Shown in pieces: positions 40,772 to 49,113 of a stretch of 64,000 nucleotides of DNA. This DNA comes from Sphaerotilus mobilis (GTDB lineage Bacteria > Pseudomonadota > Gammaproteobacteria > Burkholderiales > Burkholderiaceae_C), in the NCBI RefSeq assembly GCF_004216565.1, contig NZ_SGWV01000011.1:124001-188000 (forward strand), written 5' to 3'. The notes below the pieces were generated by a model that was given only the letters and a program-made list of their open reading frames with translations, was not told the DNA's origin and ran no database searches. A program made the position numbers and the translations under genes. Each line of letters starts with the position of its first letter. Positions within the stretch are counted from its first letter, which is position 1.

Positions 40772-43132
40772 ATGTCGTATCCGCTCGGTTCGTTGCGCGC
40801 GTCGTCCTCCGGCGACGCGGCTTCCTCCTCCCCCACGTCTGCCCAGATCGGGCGTGCCGCATCCTCGTGGCGCCTGCAGGCGGCCATTGCGCTCGGCGCG
40901 ATCGTGCTGCTGCTGTGGCTGCTGGCGCTGCTGAGCCAGCATCCGGGCGACCATGCCTTCTCGACCTCCGGTGACGGCGCGGCGACCCGCAACTGGGTCG
41001 GTGCCTTCGGCGCCTGGTGGGCCGATCTGTCACTGGTGACGTTCGGTCTGTCGGTGTGGTGGTGCCTGCTGTTCCTCGCGCGTGGCTGGCTGTCGCTGGT
41101 GGCCAGTGCCTTGCGCACCGATGTGGATGGACGTGGCGGCGCCGACGCCGTGCCCTGGCGTCCGAAGTGGCTCGCCTGGGTCGGGCTGCTGCTGCTTCTC
41201 GCCGCGAGTTGCTCGCTCGAATGGACCCGTCTCTACCGACATGAAGATGCCCTGGCTGGCGCGCAGGCCGGCGGCATGCTGGGCGCGACGCTCGGGCCTC
41301 TGAGCATGCGCCTGCTGGGCTTCGCCGGCAGTGGCGTGGCATGGATCGTGGTGATGCTGGTGGGCCTGTCCTGGGCCTTCCGTTTCTCGTGGAGCGTGCT
41401 GGCCGAGCGCATCGGCGCGGCGGCCGAAGGCCTGCGCGAGCGCCGCGAAGAACGCCGCGAACGCGCCGAGGACGAGCGCATCGGCCAGCGCGCCCAGCGT
41501 GAGCGCGAGCACCTCGTCGAGGTCGAGCGCCAGATCGAGGAGGTCCAGCCGCCGCTGGTGATCGAGGTCCCGCCGCCGGCCGTGCCGCCGTCCGAGCGGG
41601 TCGTCAAGGAACGCCAGCAGCCGCTCTTCCAGGAGCTGGACAACGGCAACCTGCCGCAGGTCGACCTGCTCGATGCCGCCCCGTCGACCCGCGTCGAGAC
41701 CGTCACGCCCGAGACGCTGGAGATGACCAGCCGGCTGATCGAGAAGAAGCTCAAGGACTTCGGCGTCGAGGTCCGTGTCGTGGCCGCGCAGCCGGGCCCC
41801 GTCATCACCCGCTACGAGATCGAGCCGGCCACCGGCGTCAAGGGCTCGCAGGTCGTCAACCTGGCCAAGGACCTGGCTCGCTCACTGAGCCTGGTCTCGA
41901 TCCGCGTGGTCGAGACCATCCCTGGCAAGACCTACATGGCGCTGGAGTTGCCCAATGCGCGGCGCCTGACGATCCGGCTGGCCGAGATCCTCGGCTCGCA
42001 GGTCTACAACGGCGCGGCCTCGCAGCTGACCATCGGCCTGGGCATGGACATCATCGGCACGCCGGTCGTCGCCGACCTGGCCAAGATGCCCCACGTGCTG
42101 GTCGCGGGCACCACCGGCTCGGGCAAGTCGGTGGGCATCAACGCGATGATCCTGAGCCTGCTCTACAAGGCCGAGGCGCGCGATGTGCGGCTCATCCTGA
42201 TCGACCCGAAGATGCTCGAGATGAGCGTCTACGAGGGCATCCCGCACCTGCTCGCCCCGGTCGTCACCGACATGAAGCAGGCCGGCAACGCGCTCAACTG
42301 GTGCGTGGCCGAGATGGAGCGCCGCTACAAGGTGCTCAGCAAGATGGGCGTGCGCAACCTGGCGGGCTACAACAAGAAGATCAACGAGGCGACCGAGCGC
42401 GGCGAGCTGATCCCCAACCCCTTCAGCCTGACGCCCGATGCGCCCGAGCCACTCGCCCGCTTGCCGCACATCGTCGTGGTGATCGATGAACTGGCCGACC
42501 TGATGATGGTGGTGGGCAAGAAGATCGAGGAGCTGATCGCCCGTCTGGCGCAGAAGGCACGGGCCTCGGGCATCCACCTGATCCTCGCCACGCAACGGCC
42601 CAGCGTGGACGTCATCACCGGCCTGATCAAGGCCAACATCCCGACCCGCATCGCCTTCCAGGTCTCCAGCAAGATCGACAGCCGCACCATCCTCGACCAG
42701 ATGGGCGCCGAGGCCCTGCTGGGTCAGGGTGACATGCTCTATCTGACGCCCGGCGGTGGCTTGCCGGTACGGGTGCACGGCGCCTTCGTCAGCGACGACG
42801 AGGTGCACCGCGTGGTCAGCTACCTCAAGACCCAGGGCGAGCCGGACTACATCGAAGGCATCCTCGAAGGTGGCGTGCTGGACGGCGAAGGCGGCGAGCC
42901 CGGCGATCCGGCTGGCGGTGCCACCGGCGAAGCCGATCCGATGTACGACCAGGCCGTCGCCATCGTGCTGCAGCACCGCCGCGCCTCGATCTCGCTGGTG
43001 CAGCGCCACCTGCGCATCGGCTACAACCGCGCGGCCCGCCTGCTCGAACAGATGGAGCAGTCCGGCGTGGTCTCCAGCATGGCGACCAACGGCAACCGCG
43101 ACATCCTGGTGCCACCGCGCCAGGTTGACTGA
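40772..43132 (+). CDS. ftsK: DNA translocase FtsK
   Basis: Septal DNA pump that clears chromosome termini during division and activates XerCD at dif. The 786-aa protein has an N-terminal membrane domain of about four helices (to residue ~210), a relatively short Arg/Glu-rich linker, the motor domain with Walker [11 protein letters not shown] (about 446) and Walker [13 protein letters not shown] (about 570), and a C-terminal gamma winged helix ([20 protein letters not shown]). The linker is much shorter than in E. coli (1329 aa), normal for this clade. lolA follows 37 bp downstream. Confidence 0.97.
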   Translation: MSYPLGSLRASSSGDAASSSPTSAQIGRAASSWRLQAAIALGAIVLLLWLLALLSQHPGDHAFSTSGDGAATRNWVGAFGAWWADLSLVTFGLSVWWCLLFLARGWLSLVASALRTDVDGRGGADAVPWRPKWLAWVGLLLLLAASCSLEWTRLYRHEDALAGAQAGGMLGATLGPLSMRLLGFAGSGVAWIVVMLVGLSWAFRFSWSVLAERIGAAAEGLRERREERRERAEDERIGQRAQREREHLVEVERQIEEVQPPLVIEVPPPAVPPSERVVKERQQPLFQELDNGNLPQVDLLDAAPSTRVETVTPETLEMTSRLIEKKLKDFGVEVRVVAAQPGPVITRYEIEPATGVKGSQVVNLAKDLARSLSLVSIRVVETIPGKTYMALELPNARRLTIRLAEILGSQVYNGAASQLTIGLGMDIIGTPVVADLAKMPHVLVAGTTGSGKSVGINAMILSLLYKAEARDVRLILIDPKMLEMSVYEGIPHLLAPVVTDMKQAGNALNWCVAEMERRYKVLSKMGVRNLAGYNKKINEATERGELIPNPFSLTPDAPEPLARLPHIVVVIDELADLMMVVGKKIEELIARLAQKARASGIHLILATQRPSVDVITGLIKANIPTRIAFQVSSKIDSRTILDQMGAEALLGQGDMLYLTPGGGLPVRVHGAFVSDDEVHRVVSYLKTQGEPDYIEGILEGGVLDGEGGEPGDPAGGATGEADPMYDQAVAIVLQHRRASISLVQRHLRIGYNRAARLLEQMEQSGVVSSMATNGNRDILVPPRQVD

Positions 43133-43169
43133 AACCTCTCCCCGACCGGCCTCCGGGCGCATCGAATCC

Positions 43170-43814
43170 ATGTCTCAGACCTGCTCCAAGTTCCGCCGTC
43201 GCTGGCTCGCCACGCTGGCCCTGTCGATGCTGCTGCCACTCTGGCCGATCGCCGCGAAGGCCGATGCCATCGGGGCTCTGCGCGATTTCGTGCGTGAGGT
43301 CCAGTCCGGCCGCGCCAGCTTCACCCAGGTCGTGACCGGCAACGACGGCGCGCGCAAGAAGCCGTCGACCGGCACCTTCGAGTTCCTGCGCCCGAACCGC
43401 TTCCGCTTCGACTACGTCAAGCCCTACGAGCAGCTGATCGTGTCGGACGGCACCAAGGTCTGGCTGCACGACCAGGACCTCAACCAGGTCACCGTTCGAC
43501 CTTACGACCAGGCCCTGGGCAGCACGCCGGCGGCACTGCTGGCGGGAGGATCGATCGAGCGCGACTTCACGCTCGCCAATCAGCCTGACGAGGCCGGCCT
43601 GCAATGGGTGCTGGCCGAGCCGAAGAACGCCGAGGGCAGCATCCGCAAGGTGCGGGTGGCGTTCAAGGGCAAGGAACTCGCCGCCTTCGAGATCACCGAC
43701 GCCTTCGGTCAGCGCTCGCGCCTGGACTTCAGCCGCGTCGAGGCCAACCCGGCCATCCCAGCGACCCGTTTCCGCTTCGTGCCACCGGCCGGCGCGGACG
43801 TGCTGCAACAGTGA
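43170..43814 (+). CDS. lolA: Outer-membrane lipoprotein carrier protein LolA
   Basis: Periplasmic chaperone that carries lipoproteins from LolCDE to LolB. The 214-aa precursor has a Sec signal peptide (RRRWLATLALSMLLPLWPIA, probable cleavage at AKA-DA). A LolA fold follows, with SFTQVVTGNDGARKKPSTGT, FRFDYVKPYEQLIVSDG and the DFSRVEANPAIPATRFRF C-terminal segment. Start at the ATG at 43170. Located between ftsK and rarA, as in E. coli. Confidence 0.95.
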   Translation: MSQTCSKFRRRWLATLALSMLLPLWPIAAKADAIGALRDFVREVQSGRASFTQVVTGNDGARKKPSTGTFEFLRPNRFRFDYVKPYEQLIVSDGTKVWLHDQDLNQVTVRPYDQALGSTPAALLAGGSIERDFTLANQPDEAGLQWVLAEPKNAEGSIRKVRVAFKGKELAAFEITDAFGQRSRLDFSRVEANPAIPATRFRFVPPAGADVLQQ

Positions 43815-43854
43815 TGCTGCAGCCGTGACGCGGCACCACTGAGTCAACAGCCTC

Positions 43855-45204
43855 GTGAGCGACCTGTTCGACGGCGCCGAGCCGCAGCCCATCGTGCCGC
43901 CGCGCACCGAACGGTCGGCGGCGCCCGGCTCGATCCCGCTGGCTGAGCGCCTGCGCCCGCGCACGCTCGACGAGGTCATCGGCCAGCATGACCTGCTCGA
44001 TGCCGGCAAGCCCTTGCGTGTGGCCTTCGAGTCGGGGCAGCCCCATTCGATGATCCTGTGGGGGCCACCGGGGGTGGGCAAGACCACGCTGGCGCGGCTG
44101 ATGGCCGATGCCTTCGAGGCGGTCTTCGTGCAGATCTCGGCCGTGCTCGGTGGCGTCAAGGAGATCCGCGAGGCGGTCGAGCAGGCCCGCGTCGCACAGG
44201 CCCAGGGGAGGCGCTGCATCGTCTTCGTCGACGAGGTGCACCGCTTCAACAAGTCCCAGCAGGACGCCTTCCTGCCGCACGTCGAATCGGGCCTGTTCAC
44301 CTTCATCGGCGCGACCACCGAGAACCCGTCCTTCGAGGTCAACTCGGCGTTGCTCTCGCGTGCCACCGTGCATGTGCTCAAGCCCATCCATGAGGCCGAC
44401 CAGCAGGCCCTGCTGACACGCGCCTGCGAGGCCCTTGGTGCCGTCGCGCCGGAGCCGTCTGCCGCGACCCGTCTGATCGCCTATGCCGATGGCGACGCGC
44501 GTCGGCTGCTCAACACCTTCGAGAACGTCGTGCGCATGGTGGGCGTGCAGACCGTCATCGACGAGGCCGTGCTCGAACGCTGCCTGGGCGCGCAGCTGCG
44601 TCGCTACGACAAGGGCGGCGACCAGTTCTACGACACCATCTCGGCGTTGCACAAATCGGTGCGCGGCAGCAACCCCGATGCCGCCCTGTATTGGTTCGTG
44701 CGCATGCTCGACGGCGGGGTTGATGCACGCTACATCGCACGCCGGCTGATCCGCATGGCCAGCGAGGACATCGGCCTGGCCGACCCGCGGGCCTTGCGCC
44801 TGTGCCTCGATGCCAGCGAGACCTACGAGCGGCTCGGCTCGCCCGAGGGCGAGCTGGCGCTGGCCAATGCGGTGATCTACCTCGCCGTGGCGGCCAAGTC
44901 CAACGCCGTCTACACCGCCTACAAGGCGGCCAAGGCCTTCGTGCAGCAAGACGGCACACGGCCGGTGCCGCTGCACCTGCGCAATGCGCCGACCGCGCTG
45001 ATGAAGAAGCTCGACTTCGGCCGCGACTACCGCTACGCCCATGACGAAGCCGATGGCTACGCGGCCGGCGAGCACTACTTCCCCGAGGCCCTCGATCCGC
45101 CACCGGCCTTCTACCAGCCGGTCGCACGCGGACTCGAAGGCAAGATCGCCGAGAAACTGGCTCGATTGCGCGAGCTGGACGAGCAGGCGAAGAAAGCTCG
45201 CTGA
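43855..45204 (+). CDS. rarA: Replication-associated recombination protein A (RarA/MgsA)
   Basis: AAA+ ATPase related to clamp loaders that acts at stalled replication forks. The 449-aa product has Walker A GPPGVGKTT (70-78), Walker B IVFVDEVHRF (Asp126-Glu127), sensor GATTENPSFEVN and the C-terminal tetramerisation region (LMKKLDFGRDYRYAHDE). Start codon GTG at 43855, beginning SDLFDG. Last gene of the ftsK-lolA-rarA run; the liv operon starts 238 bp further on. Confidence 0.95.
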   Translation: MSDLFDGAEPQPIVPPRTERSAAPGSIPLAERLRPRTLDEVIGQHDLLDAGKPLRVAFESGQPHSMILWGPPGVGKTTLARLMADAFEAVFVQISAVLGGVKEIREAVEQARVAQAQGRRCIVFVDEVHRFNKSQQDAFLPHVESGLFTFIGATTENPSFEVNSALLSRATVHVLKPIHEADQQALLTRACEALGAVAPEPSAATRLIAYADGDARRLLNTFENVVRMVGVQTVIDEAVLERCLGAQLRRYDKGGDQFYDTISALHKSVRGSNPDAALYWFVRMLDGGVDARYIARRLIRMASEDIGLADPRALRLCLDASETYERLGSPEGELALANAVIYLAVAAKSNAVYTAYKAAKAFVQQDGTRPVPLHLRNAPTALMKKLDFGRDYRYAHDEADGYAAGEHYFPEALDPPPAFYQPVARGLEGKIAEKLARLRELDEQAKKAR

Positions 45205-45277
45205 AGCCCCGTCAACACCGCATCCAAGGCGGTGAGGTCTGCGGAAAACACGAATCTTTCGCGGGATGGCCCAGCCA

Positions 45278-45283
45278 TACAAT
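45278..45283 (+). promoter_or_regulatory. Candidate -10 element upstream of livH
   Basis: TACAAT (5/6) 160 bp upstream of livH in the 238-bp gap after rarA. No good -35. If used, livH has a long leader; nothing else clear lies in the gap apart from weak inverted repeats. Confidence 0.3.
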
Positions 45284-45442
45284 CCGCGCCGCTTGACGCC
45301 GACCAGGCCCCGGTTCGAAGCCTTCGAACGGGCCAGCCCGATACACCGGGCACGGTCGTTGCGTGAACGAGCGGCAGGCCATGAACCCGCCGCATCAAGA
45401 ACGACAAGCGGGCTAAGGGCACCGCATCCAGGAGACTTTTCG

Positions 45443-46378
45443 ATGGACACCTTCGTACAGCAGATCATCAACGGTCTGGTGCTGGGCAGCATGTATGCGC
45501 TCGTGGCACTGGGCTACACGATGGTCTACGGCATCATCAGCCTCATCAACTTCGCCCACGGCGAGGTCCTGATGGTTGGCGCCATGGTCAGCTGGACCGT
45601 GGCGTCGGCCTTCCAGTCCGCCGGCATCATGTGGCCGGGCTGGGTCATCTTGCTGATCTCGATGGTGGCCGCCATCGTCGTCTGCTCGCTGCTGAACTAC
45701 TCGATCGAGAAGATCGCCTACCGGCCGCTGCGCAACGCGCCACGGCTGGCGCCGCTGATCACCGCCATGGGCATGAGCCTGCTGCTGCAGACGCTGGCGA
45801 TGATCATCTGGAAGCCCAACCCCAAGCCCTACCCGCAACTGATTCCCGCCGAGGTCTACTTCCTGTGGGAGGACGGCCCGGTGATCACGCTGACCCAGAT
45901 CCTGATCCTGATCGTGACTGGCGTGGTGCTCAGCCTGCTGCTGTGGCTGGTCAACAAGACCAAGCTTGGCCGCGCGATGCGTGCCACCGCAGAGAACCCG
46001 CGTGTGGCCGGCCTGATGGGCGTGCGCCCCGACCACATCATCAGCGCCACCTTCATCATCGGCGCGGCCCTGGCGGCCATCGCCGGGATCATGTGGGCGG
46101 CGAACTACGGCACCCTGCAGCACAGCATGGGCTTCATGCCCGGCCTGAAGGCCTTCACCGCTGCGGTGTTCGGGGGTATCGGCAACCTCACCGGCGCGAT
46201 GGTCGGTGGCGTGCTGCTGGGCCTGATCGAGGCGATCGGTGCGGGCTACCTGGGTGACCTGACCGGCGGCGTCTTCGGCAGTCACTACGTCGAGATCTTC
46301 GCCTTCCTGGTGCTGATCCTGGTCCTCACGCTGCGACCGAGCGGCCTGATGGGCGAACGCGTGGCCGACCGCGCCTGA
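45443..46378 (+). CDS. livH: Branched-chain amino acid ABC transporter permease LivH
   Basis: Membrane permease of the Leu/Ile/Val importer. The 311-aa protein starts MDTFVQQIINGLVLGSMYAL, contains GYTMVYGIISLINFAHGE (classic LivH) and several further transmembrane helices, with the GGIGNLTGAMVGG loop late in the sequence. AGGAG at 45430-45434 lies 8 bases before the ATG at 45443, which decides this start over upstream in-frame candidates. First gene of livHMGF. Confidence 0.96.
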   Translation: MDTFVQQIINGLVLGSMYALVALGYTMVYGIISLINFAHGEVLMVGAMVSWTVASAFQSAGIMWPGWVILLISMVAAIVVCSLLNYSIEKIAYRPLRNAPRLAPLITAMGMSLLLQTLAMIIWKPNPKPYPQLIPAEVYFLWEDGPVITLTQILILIVTGVVLSLLLWLVNKTKLGRAMRATAENPRVAGLMGVRPDHIISATFIIGAALAAIAGIMWAANYGTLQHSMGFMPGLKAFTAAVFGGIGNLTGAMVGGVLLGLIEAIGAGYLGDLTGGVFGSHYVEIFAFLVLILVLTLRPSGLMGERVADRA

Positions 46379-46394
46379 ACCCGGAGACCTCGTG

Positions 46395-47480
46395 ATGAAT
46401 CCGAAGAACCGACTCCTCGTCATCCTGATCGCGGCCATCGCCTTGCTGGCGATGCCGCTGATCGCCGCGCAGTTCGGCCAAGGCTGGGTGCGCATCATGG
46501 CGCTCGCGCTGCTGTACGTGCTGCTCGCGCTGGGCCTGAACATCGTGGTGGGCTATGCCGGCCTGCTGGATCTGGGCTATGTGGCCTTCTATGCGATCGG
46601 GGCCTACCTGTTCGCGCTGGTGGCGTCGCCGCACCTGTCGATGAACTTCGCGGCGTTCAAGGCCGCATTTCCGACTGGGCTGCACTTCCCGATCTGGATG
46701 GTGATCCCGATCGCGGCCATCGTTGCGGCGCTGGCCGGCATGTTGCTGGGCGCGCCCACGCTCAAGCTGCGCGGCGACTACCTCGCCATCGTCACGCTGG
46801 GCTTCGGCGAAATCATCCGGGTGTTCATGAACAACCTGGAGCATCCGCTCAACATCACCAACGGTCCGCGTGGCATCAGCCAGATCGACCCGATGACCTT
46901 CTTCGGCTTCAGCTTCGGCAAGCCGCTGGTGATCGGGACCTATTCGATCCCGTCGGTCGCGCTGTACTACTACCTGTTCCTTGCCCTGGTGGTGGGCAGC
47001 GTGGTGATCTGCCACCGGCTTGAAACCTCCCGCATCGGCCGCGCCTGGATGGCCATCCGCGAGGACGAGATCGCCGCCAAGGCGATGGGCCTGAACACCC
47101 GCAACCTCAAGCTGCTCGCCTTCGGCATGGGCGCCACCTTCGGCGGCGTCTCGGGCGCGATGTTCGCGGCCTTCCAGGGCTTCATCTCGCCCGAGTCCTT
47201 CACGCTGATGGAGTCGGTCATGATCGTCGCGATGGTCGTGCTGGGCGGCATTGGTCACATCCCTGGCGTGATCCTGGGTGCGGTGATGCTCTCGGCGCTG
47301 CCGGAGGTGCTGCGCTACGTCGCCGGTGACGTGCAGTCCATGACGGGTGGGCGCATCGACGCGGCCATCCTGCGCCAGCTGCTGATCGCGCTGGCGATGA
47401 TCGCGGTGATGCTGTTGCGTCCGCGTGGCCTGTGGCCCGCGCCGGAACATGGCAAGGCGGCTCCGGCCGTCGTGAAGTGA
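46395..47480 (+). CDS. livM: Branched-chain amino acid ABC transporter permease LivM
   Basis: Second permease. The 361-aa protein has the LGLNIVVGYAGLLDLGYVAF signature, about eight to ten hydrophobic segments, and the LGAPTLKLRGDYLAIVTLGF motif. GGAG is positioned 8 bases before the ATG at 46395; a GTG at 46392 would add one residue. livH ends 16 bp upstream and livG starts 11 bp downstream. Confidence 0.96.
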   Translation: MNPKNRLLVILIAAIALLAMPLIAAQFGQGWVRIMALALLYVLLALGLNIVVGYAGLLDLGYVAFYAIGAYLFALVASPHLSMNFAAFKAAFPTGLHFPIWMVIPIAAIVAALAGMLLGAPTLKLRGDYLAIVTLGFGEIIRVFMNNLEHPLNITNGPRGISQIDPMTFFGFSFGKPLVIGTYSIPSVALYYYLFLALVVGSVVICHRLETSRIGRAWMAIREDEIAAKAMGLNTRNLKLLAFGMGATFGGVSGAMFAAFQGFISPESFTLMESVMIVAMVVLGGIGHIPGVILGAVMLSALPEVLRYVAGDVQSMTGGRIDAAILRQLLIALAMIAVMLLRPRGLWPAPEHGKAAPAVVK

Positions 47481-47491
47481 GGAGCACGCAC

Positions 47492-48268
47492 ATGAATGAC
47501 ACCGTTCTCGAGGTCAAGGGCGTCTCCAAGCGCTTCGGCGGCCTGCAGGCCCTCAGCGATGTGGGCATCACCATCCGCAAGGGCCAGGTCTATGGCTTGA
47601 TCGGCCCCAACGGCGCCGGCAAGACCACCTTCTTCAACGTCATCACCGGGCTCTACACGCCCGACGGCGGCACCTTCGAGCTGGGCGGGGCGACCTACAC
47701 GCCGCAGGCCGTGCACCAGGTGGCGGCGGCCGGCATCGCCCGCACCTTCCAGAATATTCGTCTCTTCCCCGAGATGACGGCGCTGGAGAACGTCATGGTC
47801 GGACGCCATGTGCGCACCGGCTCCGGGCTGTTTGGCGCGATCTTTCGCACCGCCAGCTTCAAGGCCGAAGAAGCGGCGATCGCCCAGCGCGCTCAGGAGC
47901 TGCTGGACTATGTCGGCATCGGCAAGTACGCCGAGTTCAAGGCCCGTACGCTGAGCTACGGCGACCAGCGTCGTCTGGAGATCGCCCGCGCGCTGGCGAC
48001 CGAGCCCAAGCTGATCGCGCTGGACGAACCGGCCGCCGGCATGAACGCGACCGAGAAGGTCGTGCTGCGCGAGCTGATCGACCGCATCCGCAACGACGGC
48101 CGGACCATCCTGCTGATCGAGCACGACGTGAAGCTGGTGATGGGCCTGTGCGACCGCGTCACCGTGCTCGACTACGGCAAGCAGATCGCCGAAGGCACGC
48201 CGCACGACGTGCAGCGCAACGAGAAGGTGATCGAGGCCTACCTGGGCGCCGGTCACAAGGCACATTGA
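47492..48268 (+). CDS. livG: Branched-chain amino acid ABC transporter ATP-binding protein LivG
   Basis: ATPase subunit. The 258-aa sequence has Walker A GPNGAGKTT, the Q-loop region ARTFQNIRLF, signature LSYGDQRRLEIARALA, Walker B LIALDEPAAGMN and the switch histidine IEHDVKLVM. GAGGAG lies 8 bases before the ATG at 47492. The G-type signature and AAGMN distinguish LivG from LivF. Confidence 0.96.
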   Translation: MNDTVLEVKGVSKRFGGLQALSDVGITIRKGQVYGLIGPNGAGKTTFFNVITGLYTPDGGTFELGGATYTPQAVHQVAAAGIARTFQNIRLFPEMTALENVMVGRHVRTGSGLFGAIFRTASFKAEEAAIAQRAQELLDYVGIGKYAEFKARTLSYGDQRRLEIARALATEPKLIALDEPAAGMNATEKVVLRELIDRIRNDGRTILLIEHDVKLVMGLCDRVTVLDYGKQIAEGTPHDVQRNEKVIEAYLGAGHKAH

Positions 48269-48287
48269 GCGAGCGGAGCACAGCCAC

Positions 48288-49013
48288 ATGACGCAAGACA
48301 ACAAGCAGGTGCTGCTCGAAGTGCGCGGCCTCAAGGTCGCCTACGGCGGCATCCAGGCCGTCAAGGGCGCGACCATCGAGGTCCGCGAGGGCGAGCTGGT
48401 CAGCCTGATCGGTGCCAACGGCGCGGGCAAGACGACCACGCTCAAGGCGGTCACCGGCATCCAGCCGATCGCCGACGGCGAGGTGCACTACCTGGGCCGC
48501 AGCATCCGTGGCCAGGGCGCCTGGGACCTGGCCAAGCAGGGCCTGGTGATGATCCCGGAAGGGCGCGGCACCTTCACGCGCATGACCATCACCGAGAACC
48601 TCCAGATGGGCGCCTACACGCGCAACGACAAGGAGATCGACGCCGACATCGAGAAGGTCTTCGGCATCTTCCCGCGCCTGAAGGAACGCCGCGACCAACT
48701 CGCCGGCACGATGTCAGGCGGTGAGCAGCAGATGCTCGCGATGGGCCGCGCGCTGATGGCGCGTCCCAAGGTGCTGTTGCTCGACGAACCGTCGATGGGT
48801 CTGTCGCCGATCATGGTCGACAAGATCTTCGAGGTCGTTGGCGACATCCACAAGCAGGGCGTCACGATGCTGCTGGTCGAACAGAACGCCAGCCGCGCGC
48901 TGGCCATCGCTGACCGCGGCTACGTGATGGAGTCGGGCGAGGTCACGATGAGCGGCAACGGACGCGATCTGCTGGACGATCCCAAGGTCCGCGCCGCCTA
49001 TCTGGGCGAGTGA
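48288..49013 (+). CDS. livF: Branched-chain amino acid ABC transporter ATP-binding protein LivF
   Basis: Second ATPase subunit, 241 aa: Walker A GANGAGKTT, VMIPEGRGTFTRMTITENL, signature MSGGEQQMLAMGRALM, Walker B VLLLDEPSMGLSP and LVEQNASRAL, the usual LivF set. It ends the operon before a strong terminator. No periplasmic LivK/LivJ-type binding protein is encoded in the window, so the importer must pair with one encoded elsewhere. Confidence 0.96.
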   Translation: MTQDNKQVLLEVRGLKVAYGGIQAVKGATIEVREGELVSLIGANGAGKTTTLKAVTGIQPIADGEVHYLGRSIRGQGAWDLAKQGLVMIPEGRGTFTRMTITENLQMGAYTRNDKEIDADIEKVFGIFPRLKERRDQLAGTMSGGEQQMLAMGRALMARPKVLLLDEPSMGLSPIMVDKIFEVVGDIHKQGVTMLLVEQNASRALAIADRGYVMESGEVTMSGNGRDLLDDPKVRAAYLGE

Positions 49014-49067
49014 CGAACGCCTGATGCGACCGTGTTGATCGGCCTTCCGGGCCGGTCCACAAGAAAG

Positions 49068-49094
49068 AACGCCGGCTTGCGAGCCGGCGTTTTT
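49068..49094. terminator. Bidirectional terminator between livF and ppc
   Basis: A perfect 10-bp stem (AACGCCGGCT / AGCCGGCGTT) with a TGCG loop runs into TTTT on the plus strand. On the minus strand it is followed by CTTTCTT. It separates the convergent livF and ppc. Confidence 0.85.
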
Positions 49095-49113
49095 CATGCG
49101 GCGTCGAACACCA

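Noticed and set aside
45205-45442. Possible small RNA or hidden gene in the gap before livH
   Set aside because: No SD-preceded frame, no convincing promoter and terminator pair; only weak 6-bp inverted repeats.
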